11,957 nucleotides of DNA from Barnesiella sp. (GTDB lineage Bacteria; Bacteroidota; Bacteroidia; Bacteroidales; Muribaculaceae): contig JAAVEX010000076.1 of assembly GCA_014801065.1 (NCBI GenBank), forward strand, positions 6,867 through 18,823, written 5' to 3'. The position numbers and the translations under genes were made by a program. Shown in pieces: positions 1 through 5,491 of this stretch; the first letter of the stretch is position 1; each line of letters begins with the position of its first letter. The notes beneath the pieces were generated by a model. It made no database searches, had not been told where the DNA came from, and was given only the letters and a program-made list of their open reading frames with translations.

Positions 1-628
1 CGTAAGCATCCTGAAAGCGCTTGACCTGTCCGCCGAGATTGGCCACAACGACTGAAAACGACAAATCCCTGTCAGGATCGTAATAATTGATACCGAGATC
101 CGTAGCCACAGCCATAGCCGAATATTCCCCATAGGAGCTGAACAGTCCTTTCAGTGTGATGCCACCGCGGAGAGATTCAGTGATGTCATGGGAGTAAGTG
201 GCATTGAAATTCACATCCTTTGGCGAGAAATCGCCTGTCAGATTGCCTGATTCATCGGTGCCCTTGATTGATCCATAGCCGAAATATTGCACTCCGACGG
301 CCCATGCTCCGTGGTCGGATGCGCGGTTGCCGAAGCGCACTCCGGCAAAATTGGAGTCGCCGATATATCGCATGTAATTTAGGCCAAGCTGCATGTCGAA
401 TTCCGGGCCGAGCAGTGCAGGGTTCTGATCGATAATGTTGATATCATCGTCGACGGTGGTGATGTTGATTCCGCCGAGGCCATAGATGCGGGCCGAGGAT
501 GTGACATTAAGAAAATTGTAGGCGGGAGATGAGTCGCCGGCGTTCGCAGTTGTGGCAACAGCCACGAGCAACAGCGAGGCTGCAGCGCGACAAAACTGTG
601 GGACGATAGCTGAAATGTTGCGGTTCAT
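1..628 (-). CDS. porQ: PorQ-like type IX secretion outer-membrane protein (partial, N-terminal 209 residues)
   Basis: The reverse strand reads without a stop from an ATG at 628 to the left edge, so the C-terminus lies outside the window. Residues 1-30 are a signal peptide (basic start, hydrophobic core SLLLVAVATTANA, cleavage after ANA). The mature protein begins with YNFLNVTSSARIYGLGG, then a TVDDDINIIDQNPALL stretch. This order of sequences is what I recall for PorQ-family proteins, which are beta-barrels related to PorV/FadL. The rest alternates in beta-strand fashion (GAWAVGVQYFGYGSIKG and similar). In Porphyromonas, PorQ is an outer-membrane accessory of type IX secretion and cargo attachment. 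It lies 50 bp downstream of the TonB-domain gene on the same strand. Assignment rests on the N-terminal half only; a generic PorV/PorQ-superfamily barrel outside a working secretion system is the main alternative. Confidence 0.8.
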   Translation of the reverse strand, partial: MNRNISAIVPQFCRAAASLLLVAVATTANAGDSSPAYNFLNVTSSARIYGLGGINITTVDDDINIIDQNPALLGPEFDMQLGLNYMRYIGDSNFAGVRFGNRASDHGAWAVGVQYFGYGSIKGTDESGNLTGDFSPKDVNFNATYSHDITESLRGGITLKGLFSSYGEYSAMAVATDLGINYYDPDRDLSFSVVVANLGGQVKRFQDAY

Positions 629-678
629 AATAGAAAAACGTACAATTTCATGCTATATTATATAATGTGTCGTTAAAA

Positions 679-1131
679 TCAAAGACGAAACGGTATGGTC
701 AGAAAATAGCACACGGGGACCTTACGTCCGTTTAACACTCCCGCTTCCCAACGTGGCATCGATGCTATGATGCGTGCAGCCTCATTATTAAGGCTCTGAC
801 ATGGTCCGCGCTGAATGGAGATGTTGAGGATCGAACCATCGACATCGACAATAAACGCACACATCACACGCCCTTGCTGACGGGCTTCGAAGGCATCGCG
901 CGGATAGTTACGCTCGGTGTTGATGAAGTGGATCATGGCTGCTTCGCCGCCCGGAAACTGGGGCGCGCGGTCAACGAAGTCGACTATATAGGCTTCTTCA
1001 AGTGTGCGTTCGCCCGGACGGATGAAATCCACCACGGTGATCTGCTGGGCAAAAACGGTAGATGCCGTGGCGATCAGGGCTGTAAGTATTAAAGCAAGTC
1101 TAGGGGAAGAAAAGGTTATTTTTTTTGACAT
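679..1131 (-). CDS. Small secreted TonB C-terminal-domain protein
   Basis: The protein is 150 residues from the ATG at 1131. I prefer this start because it gives a clean signal peptide (MSKKITFSSPRLALILTAL to VFA-QQ). An in-frame ATG at 1191 would add 20 polar residues before the signal and would sit only 11 nt beyond the terminator hairpin of the upstream gene. The second half is a TonB_C domain: FPGGEAAMIHFI, an RNYPRDAFEARQQGRVMCAFIVDVDGSI stretch split around YP and GRV, SLNNEAARIIASMPRW and a closing VCYFLTIPFRL. In classical TonB this domain contacts the TonB box of outer-membrane receptors and transmits force from ExbB/ExbD. Here there is no proline-rich spacer and the only hydrophobic segment looks cleavable, so the product may be a free periplasmic domain. 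No exbB/exbD or receptor gene is nearby, so its partner is unknown. Confidence 0.82.
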   Translation of the reverse strand: MSKKITFSSPRLALILTALIATASTVFAQQITVVDFIRPGERTLEEAYIVDFVDRAPQFPGGEAAMIHFINTERNYPRDAFEARQQGRVMCAFIVDVDGSILNISIQRGPCQSLNNEAARIIASMPRWEAGVLNGRKVPVCYFLTIPFRL

Positions 1132-1202
1132 GGTTGGTATTTTCTGACTTGGAGAGAGTGTATAAGCGTGAGAGTGTGAATTATTTTCCATGACAAAAAT
1201 AT

Positions 1203-1239
1203 ATCAGGGCAACGGATGGTGCAAATCCGTTGCCCTGAT
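1203..1239 (-). terminator. Rho-independent terminator after the GH20 gene
   Basis: A perfect 15-bp inverted repeat (1203-1217 with 1225-1239) encloses a 7-nt loop. On the minus strand it starts 48 nt after the hexosaminidase stop codon and is followed by ATATTTTTG, a serviceable U-tract. It therefore separates the hexosaminidase transcript from the TonB-domain gene. A shorter T run on the plus side (1240-1242) makes plus-strand termination possible but unneeded. Confidence 0.8.
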
Positions 1240-1287
1240 TTTGAGAATGATTATTATTGTTTTAAGTTTATTTGCAATTGACAGCGG

Positions 1288-3606
1288 TTAATCCACCACA
1301 ATTTCGTCAACAAACAGGAATCCGGGCTTGCCTGCCCCTGCTTCCTGCCACTGGGGTAGTTTTGTCTCGCAGCCGATTGTCACTTTGACATAGCGTGCAT
1401 CGGCCTGAGGAAAGCTGATATTGTGATGGGCTATCTTGGTTTCGTAGCCTGTCATTTCCGGATAGCTTTCATCGCCTACGGTGGTAAAGTTAGTTCCGTC
1501 GGTCGAAATCTCAACTTTCATGCTGCGGGCATCCATGATCCAGTTGAGTGCGTCGACCAGTGCGTTGAATCCGACGTTGCTGACTGACTGCACTTTGCCA
1601 AGATCGATCAGTGCCACAAGAGGAGTGTTCTCATAGCCGATCCATTCGCCGGTGTTGAAGCTCGATCCGCCGAAGCGTCCGTCGGTGAGCAGCGATCCGG
1701 GAGCCTTGTAGCGCGAATGGGGAGTGGTCAGCAATTCGACAGCCGATGAAGTAGCCTTGTTGAACGATACGCTGTCAACGAGGATAGGGCTGTTGCCTTC
1801 GGGGCGGATAGCCACGGCTTTGAATGTTGCGGTGTGGTCAATGCTAACCGGTGAGGTGTAGAGCGTGGAAGAAGCCGTTGGCGTCGTGCCGTCGAGTGTG
1901 TAATAGATCGGCGCATCATCGACCGTACGCAGATCGGCCACGATCACATGGTTGGCCGGATCGCTGACCAGACCGCCCTGCACGTCAAAAATATGCGGTG
2001 CATAGTTGTAGCCCAATCGGCGATAGTGGTTGATCAGCGGAAGCAGGCGATGGGTAAACGCATTGTAGTCTTTGGCTTCCGGTTGCAGCCACTGCACTTC
2101 GCTGAGAGCGGCAAGGCGCGGCAATTCCATGTACTGCACATGGTTGAGCGTCGAGATATACTCGGTCCATAGATTGGCCTGCGCGCCGAGTATGTGTTTG
2201 GCTTCAGTGTCGCTAAGCGATTCGGTCGGTTCGAGAGAATACACTTTGCTGACCGGCACATATCCTCCGATCCCGAACGGTTCGCGGCTCGCATCCTGCG
2301 ACTGAAGGTAGTCGAAGTAGCAATAGTTGGTGGGTGTCATGATCGCATCATGGCCCTGACGGGCTGCTTCGCGCGCGCCTTCAACACCACGCCATGACAT
2401 AACCGTGGCTCCGGGGAAGAGTCCGCCTTCGATTATCTCGTCCCATCCGATCATTTTACGCCCTTTGGAAGCAAGCGATTGTGCTGCACGGCTCATCACG
2501 AAGTTCTGCAGCTTCTGCTCGGCCGTGCTATGGTCATCGGATTTGAGTCCAAGTTCTTTTATGCGGGCCTGGCACTTGGGACATTTCTCCCAGCGCACTT
2601 TCGGACATTCATCCCCGCCTATATGGATATATTCCGAGGGGAAGATGTCGACCACTTCTGCCAGCACATCGTCAATGAAATTGAGCGTATTGTCGTTGCC
2701 GGCGCAAAGCACATCATCGGCCACGCCCCATCTCTGCCAAACGGCATACGGTCCTCCCGTACAGCCCAATTCGGGGTAAGCGGTAAGAGCGGCAAGCATG
2801 TGGCCGGGAAGATCGATTTCAGGAATCACGGTGATGTGACGGTCAGCGGCATATTTAACTATATCGCGTGCTTCGTCCTGAGTGTAATATCCTCCGTAGG
2901 GAATAGAATCGGAGCTTTCAAAGTCTTTCCCGATGCAAGTGCCGTCGCGCCGCGCACCAACTTCGGTGAGCAGCGGATATTTTTTGATTTCCAGACGCCA
3001 GCCCTGATCGTCGGTGATATGCCAGTGGAAGCGATTGATGTTGTGCAGCGCCAGCATATCGATAAATGATTTGACCGAATCGGTGGGGAAGTAGTGGCGC
3101 GAAGTGTCGAAATGGGCTCCGCGATAGGGGAATCGGGGGGCATCACTGATTTCAACTGCAGGAAATGTTATTTCGCCCGTTCGGGTGGCATCGACAGATT
3201 TGCGCAGAGTCTGGATGCCATAGAAATTGCCTGCGGCGCTCGCTCCGTCGATGCGGATGAGGTCGTGACCCACGGTCATTGTATATGCCTCGGCATTATC
3301 GTTTTTCAGATCGGCCGACAAAAGTATGGCATTGCTTTTGGCCGATCCTGCCTTCACTTTAAGAGAATAGCCGGTGAGCGTTTTCAGATATTCGGCCAAA
3401 AGTTCGGCGTTGCGCTTTAGCGACGCATCGGATTTGGGATAGCAGATAGATGTTTTGCTGTTGAGCACGAATGCTTTATCGCGGCCCGGAATTATTCTCT
3501 GGGGCAGGGGGACCACCTCATAGTTGGCCACCGATTCCGCCGATAGCTGAGTCGACGAACCGAGCAGACATGCCGCAGCAAGAGCAAGACTTGCAAATTT
3601 TCTCAT
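1288..3606 (-). CDS. Secreted beta-N-acetylhexosaminidase, GH20, with C-terminal discoidin-like domain
   Basis: The product has 772 residues, typical for a multidomain Bacteroidota GH20. Residues 1-23 are a signal peptide ending LSA. A GH20b-type N-terminal domain covers about 25-150 and the catalytic barrel about 153-510. Visible hallmarks are the substrate arginine R170 in HFDTSRHYF, RFHWHITDDQGWRLEI at 192-207, IPEIDLPGHM at 261-270, the catalytic D332-E333 pair in HIGGDECPK, and GAQANLWTEY around W480. A CPKC cysteine pair follows the active site. Residues about 545-615 (YYTLDGTTPT) resemble the chitobiase C-terminal/FN3-like domain, and about 630-770 resemble an F5/8 type C (discoidin) carbohydrate-binding domain. 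The enzyme should remove terminal GlcNAc/GalNAc from glycans in the periplasm or at the surface by substrate-assisted catalysis. The sequence does not show whether mucin, chitin or glycosaminoglycan is the natural source. It appears monocistronic, with its own promoter and terminator; no SusC/SusD pair is visible. Confidence 0.95.
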   Translation of the reverse strand: MRKFASLALAAACLLGSSTQLSAESVANYEVVPLPQRIIPGRDKAFVLNSKTSICYPKSDASLKRNAELLAEYLKTLTGYSLKVKAGSAKSNAILLSADLKNDNAEAYTMTVGHDLIRIDGASAAGNFYGIQTLRKSVDATRTGEITFPAVEISDAPRFPYRGAHFDTSRHYFPTDSVKSFIDMLALHNINRFHWHITDDQGWRLEIKKYPLLTEVGARRDGTCIGKDFESSDSIPYGGYYTQDEARDIVKYAADRHITVIPEIDLPGHMLAALTAYPELGCTGGPYAVWQRWGVADDVLCAGNDNTLNFIDDVLAEVVDIFPSEYIHIGGDECPKVRWEKCPKCQARIKELGLKSDDHSTAEQKLQNFVMSRAAQSLASKGRKMIGWDEIIEGGLFPGATVMSWRGVEGAREAARQGHDAIMTPTNYCYFDYLQSQDASREPFGIGGYVPVSKVYSLEPTESLSDTEAKHILGAQANLWTEYISTLNHVQYMELPRLAALSEVQWLQPEAKDYNAFTHRLLPLINHYRRLGYNYAPHIFDVQGGLVSDPANHVIVADLRTVDDAPIYYTLDGTTPTASSTLYTSPVSIDHTATFKAVAIRPEGNSPILVDSVSFNKATSSAVELLTTPHSRYKAPGSLLTDGRFGGSSFNTGEWIGYENTPLVALIDLGKVQSVSNVGFNALVDALNWIMDARSMKVEISTDGTNFTTVGDESYPEMTGYETKIAHHNISFPQADARYVKVTIGCETKLPQWQEAGAGKPGFLFVDEIVVD

Positions 3607-3642
3607 GGCAATTGTTTTAATGTGATTAAATGATATTTTCTA

Positions 3643-3650
3643 CAAAAGTA
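3643..3650 (-). promoter_or_regulatory. Bacteroidota -7 box upstream of the GH20 gene
   Basis: Read on the minus strand this is TACTTTTG, an exact match to the Bacteroidota sigma-ABfr -7 consensus TAnnTTTG. It lies 36 nt before the hexosaminidase ATG, leaving a leader of about 30 nt. I see no good TTTG -33 element at the expected spacing, so the call rests on the -7 box and its position. Confidence 0.5.
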
Positions 3651-3701
3651 ATGAATTATTCCCAATTTGTGCCCCTCTGATTATTAAAAAACACACTCTT
3701 A

Positions 3702-3895
3702 GAGAGTGTTTGGATTTAAATGATTTTAGCACAAAGAGAGATTTTGGGATGATTTTTAAAAATTGAAGAAGGGGCAATGCGGGCATTGCGACTGATGAAA
3801 GCTTTGAAAAAGCGCCCAAAAGATCCTTTGTGATGAAATCAAAAATTGAACCCCCATTCTTTAATATTTAATTTGGTTTAAATTCAAACACTCTC
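3702..3895. mobile_element. MITE-like foldback element (imperfect terminal inverted repeats, TTA flanks)
   Basis: The left end (3702-3720) and the reverse complement of the right end (3877-3895) agree at 18 of 19 positions, beginning GAGAGTGTTTG. The similarity resumes inward: 3722-3748 against the complement of 3815-3840 matches with a few mismatches and one 2-nt gap, so both halves fold back on each other with unequal spacers. TTA directly abuts both ends (3699-3701 and 3896-3898), consistent with a 3-bp target duplication. The interior has no credible ORF. This fits a non-autonomous miniature inverted-repeat element or a decayed one. I cannot assign an insertion-sequence family. A large intergenic hairpin of other origin is the alternative. 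Confidence 0.42.
3774..3789. repeat. Short perfect hairpin inside the foldback element
   Basis: GCAATGC (3774-3780) and GCATTGC (3783-3789) are perfect reverse complements separated by GG, near the centre of the larger foldback. It would form the tip region of an extruded or transcribed structure. No T-tract follows, so it is not an intrinsic terminator. Confidence 0.5.
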
Positions 3896-3896
3896 T

Positions 3897-3945
3897 TACA
3901 TTATCTTGACTCATGTACATTATCTTGACTCATGCTTGACTCAAG
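3897..3945. repeat. 19-bp tandem direct repeat with a third partial copy
   Basis: TACATTATCTTGACTCATG occurs twice head to tail without a mismatch (3897-3915 and 3916-3934). CTTGACTCAAG at 3935-3945 repeats the last 11 bases with one change. Each copy contains TGACTCA, a near-palindrome. The array starts right at the edge of the foldback element and lies about 150 bp before the first YtxH gene. It could be an array of regulator sites or a replication-slippage duplication; the sequence alone does not decide. Confidence 0.8.
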
Positions 3946-4007
3946 GGCTGGATCAAAATTCCCGACCGGTTTGCGTGATTCGATGAAAAAGATTAATTTT
4001 ACGGCTG

Positions 4008-4029
4008 ATATGACGGCCGGCCGCCATAT
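4008..4029. promoter_or_regulatory. 22-bp GC-rich palindrome upstream of the YtxH genes
   Basis: ATATGACGGCC (4008-4018) is followed directly by its near-perfect complement GGCCGCCATAT (4019-4029), with 10 of 11 positions pairing. It sits just upstream of a possible TTTG -33 element (4038-4041) for the YtxH gene, the location expected of an operator for a dimeric regulator. A T-rich stretch (4036-4040) follows, so a weak hairpin terminator reading rightwards is an alternative. No regulator gene is adjacent to support either reading. Confidence 0.35.
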
Positions 4030-4037
4030 TGAACCTT

Positions 4038-4072
4038 TTTGTCGCGGTATGCGTTATGTAGATGTAAGTTTA
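4038..4072 (+). promoter_or_regulatory. Possible promoter of the YtxH gene pair
   Basis: TTTG at 4038-4041 matches the Bacteroidota -33 element. TAAGTTTA at 4065-4072 matches the -7 consensus TAnnTTTG at five of its six fixed bases. The spacer of 23 bp is at the long limit. It would give a leader of about 20 nt before the ATG at 4099. Confidence 0.33.
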
Positions 4073-4098
4073 TTAATCAAATTCAAAATATAATTGTC

Positions 4099-4302
4099 AT
4101 GAAACCATTAAACATCGTACTCGCAGTTGCCGGTGGTGCTCTCGTTGGAGCAGCGGTAGGTCTGCTTTTCGCGCCCGACAAAGGCTCAAACACCCGTAAT
4201 AAAATCGCCGATTATCTGAAATCGAAAGGCGTTAAGTTAAGCAAGAAAAATCTTGATCAGCTCGCAGAAGAGCTCGAAGAGCAGATCGAAATCAACGAAT
4301 AA
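4099..4302 (+). CDS. YtxH-family small membrane protein (first copy)
   Basis: This is a 67-residue protein. I start at the ATG at 4099 because upstream extension would need a TTG and adds an unrelated polar segment. Residues 4-24 form one glycine/alanine-rich membrane helix (NIVLAVAGGALVGAAVGLLF) followed by the YtxH hallmark FAPDKGSNTRNKI. The tail is charged and helical (LDQLAEELEEQIEINE). YtxH-domain proteins (PF12732) are small inner-membrane proteins, several of them stress-induced in other bacteria; their biochemical function is not established. The next gene is a diverged duplicate 55 bp downstream, presumably on the same transcript. The locus continues with a DUF1469 'holin-like' gene, recalling YqjD/YqjE neighbours in E. 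coli. Confidence 0.85.
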   Translation: MKPLNIVLAVAGGALVGAAVGLLFAPDKGSNTRNKIADYLKSKGVKLSKKNLDQLAEELEEQIEINE

Positions 4303-4357
4303 ATCGTCAAGGAATACCGTTCCGGATCGACTATAAATATCTAAAGTAATTAAAACA

Positions 4358-4555
4358 ATGAGTAAGACAACACTTCTTTACTGCTTTTTAGGCGGTGCGC
4401 TCGTTGGAGCAACGGCAGCCGTTCTTTTCGCGCCCGAAAAAGGCTCTGACCTCCGCCGCAAGATCAAGGAAACTCTTCAGAAAAAAGGCATTCTCTGCAC
4501 CGAAAGCGAGATTGATTCGCTCGTTGCACAGTTGACTGCCGATATTGACGAGTGA
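4358..4555 (+). CDS. YtxH-family small membrane protein (second copy)
   Basis: This 65-residue paralogue of the preceding gene has the same layout: a membrane helix at about 5-24 (LLYCFLGGALVGATAAVLF), then FAPEKGSDLRRKIKETL and an acidic helical tail ending TADIDE. Over the helix and FAP(D/E)KGS motif the two genes agree at 47 of 56 bases (4132-4187 against 4391-4446), while the tails have diverged. That points to an old tandem duplication kept under selection. It carries two cysteines (in YCF and LCTE) that the first copy lacks. Function is unknown beyond membership of YtxH. The 271-bp non-coding stretch after it holds the structured RNA candidate. Confidence 0.83.
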   Translation: MSKTTLLYCFLGGALVGATAAVLFAPEKGSDLRRKIKETLQKKGILCTESEIDSLVAQLTADIDE

Positions 4556-4590
4556 TTGATCGATAAAAAGCATTAGCTATCCCTCTCCGC

Positions 4591-4780
4591 AGTGTGGCGC
4601 TATATTTATGGCGCATCCCGATTGCGGTGAGAACAGTCGATCGGAGAAAAAGACTTGAAAGTCCACTCCCGCCCGGTGCTGTCATAGCCTGTTGAAATGG
4701 CCTGAGAGCATGGGCGGGATTGTCGGTTTTTCAAAATCTCATCGCCGATTCGTTCTAATCAAGTCTCGCAACCGAACACT
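4591..4780 (+). ncRNA. Candidate structured RNA: long interrupted rod, 6S RNA-like in shape
   Basis: The gap between the second YtxH gene and the holin-like gene can fold on itself almost end to end. Visible pairings, from outside in, are 4591-4595 with 4776-4780; 4619-4626 with 4767-4774 (7 of 8); 4630-4634 with 4752-4756; 4641-4644 with 4745-4748; 4646-4651 with 4727-4732; 4667-4674 with 4712-4719 (8 bp of G/C-rich stem); 4677-4680 with 4707-4710; and 4687-4689 with 4699-4701. They nest in order, separated by internal loops, giving a rod of about 190 nt. Size and shape resemble 6S RNA, but I recognise no conserved sequence, no clear promoter and no U-tract at the end. Alternatives are a structured leader or intergenic segment of the operon mRNA, or chance pairing. 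Coding by this stretch looks unlikely. Confidence 0.38.
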
Positions 4781-4826
4781 CCCTAAGAAACTGTCCCAAT
4801 TTCTGCATATTATATCTTAGAAAATC

Positions 4827-5162
4827 ATGGAAGATTCCTCTCAGATCCAGTCGCTTTGGCAGCGGATCAAACAGCTCGCAACGCTGAAATTTGAATACAC
4901 TCGGCTTACGGTGGCCGAAAAAGCTACCATATTGCTCTCCATGGTGGCGCTGGCGGTCATTATGTTTTTCGCTGGTGCGGCCGTTATATTTTTCCTGTCG
5001 GTCGCGCTTTCACATCTGCTTGCCCAATCGGTTGGTACTGTTTGGAGTTCAGTGATCGTGGCCGGTATCTACCTGTTTATCGTGCTCGTGGTCTTTGCCT
5101 TCAGAAAGCAGCTTATCATCAATCCTATTTCCCGATTTATAACCCGATTAATTCTCCACTGA
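4827..5162 (+). CDS. Phage holin family (DUF1469/YqjE-like) membrane protein
   Basis: A 111-residue protein. A polar, helical N-terminus (to about residue 33) is followed by two long membrane helices, about 34-62 (ATILLSMVALAVIMFFAGAA and onward) and about 72-92, with a short loop between them, then a basic C-terminal tail (FRKQLIINPISRFITRLILH). This is the PF07332 'Putative Actinobacterial Holin-X, holin superfamily III' pattern shared with E. coli YqjE. Despite the family name, nothing nearby is phage-like and a lytic function is unlikely. The next gene begins one base after its stop codon, so the two are almost certainly co-translated. TATCTTAG at 4813-4820 is a near-match to the -7 promoter box just before the ATG. 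Confidence 0.8.
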   Translation: MEDSSQIQSLWQRIKQLATLKFEYTRLTVAEKATILLSMVALAVIMFFAGAAVIFFLSVALSHLLAQSVGTVWSSVIVAGIYLFIVLVVFAFRKQLIINPISRFITRLILH

Positions 5163-5163
5163 T

Positions 5164-5424
5164 ATGAAACGTGTCGAAACTGATGAGCCGATCGAACCCA
5201 AGGGGTTTTCCATCGACGAGCTGCGCTACAGGCGCGCCTTTTCTCTGGCCAAATATGAAATGGTCAAATATCAGACCATGGAGGAGATGAAACGGTTTGG
5301 AAGCGGATTCACCACCGGCAGAGGAATCATGGGCAAGTTGCTCGGGTCGCTGAACTATATCGACTACGCCGTGCTCGCCTTTCAGGTCGGAAAGCGAATA
5401 TTCAAGTGGCGTAAGAAGAAGTAA
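5164..5424 (+). CDS. Small basic hypothetical protein paired with the holin-like gene
   Basis: This 86-residue protein has no signal peptide. Residues 1-50 are charged and probably helical (IDELRYRRAFSLAKYEMVKY, QTMEEMKRFG). A glycine-rich hinge (GSGFTTGRGIMGKLLGS, about 47-63) precedes a weakly hydrophobic helix (LNYIDYAVLAFQVGKRIF) and a strongly basic end, KWRKKK. I do not recognise a named family. Position, size and basic C-terminus parallel YqjK, the third gene of the yqjD-yqjE-yqjK cluster of enterobacteria; that parallel is one of context, not of sequence. Its start directly after the holin-like stop implies translational coupling and a shared membrane-associated role. Confidence 0.75.
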   Translation: MKRVETDEPIEPKGFSIDELRYRRAFSLAKYEMVKYQTMEEMKRFGSGFTTGRGIMGKLLGSLNYIDYAVLAFQVGKRIFKWRKKK

Positions 5425-5491
5425 ATTCAGCCCCTTTGCCACCCGGACCATTCATCACTCACACACCCCACATTATTTCGCATTTACGCTT

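Noticed and set aside
1132-1191. Extended N-terminus for the TonB-domain protein (ATG at 1191)
   Set aside because: The extra 20 residues precede a complete signal peptide, and the start would lie within 11 nt of the upstream gene's terminator stem.
2479-3069. 196-codon open frame on the plus strand inside the hexosaminidase gene
   Set aside because: It lies wholly antisense to conserved GH20 catalytic sequence and has no recognisable domain; it is a shadow of the real gene.
3897-3945. CRISPR-like array
   Set aside because: The repeats are head to tail with no spacers and only two full copies; no cas genes are present.
4464-4685. 73-codon minus-strand frame over the second YtxH gene and the following gap
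   Set aside because: It overlaps the YtxH coding region, has no recognisable domain and no promoter-like signal; the gap is better explained as non-coding.
4646-4732. Intrinsic terminator after the second YtxH gene (G/C stem 4667-4719, then T5 at 4727)
   Set aside because: The T run starts 7 nt after the stem and can itself pair with A5 at 4647-4651, so it fits a continuous rod better than a standard terminator. Termination is not excluded.
4827-5162. Prophage remnant suggested by the 'holin' family name
   Set aside because: There is no endolysin, integrase, structural gene or att-like repeat nearby; DUF1469/YqjE proteins are ordinary chromosomal membrane proteins.
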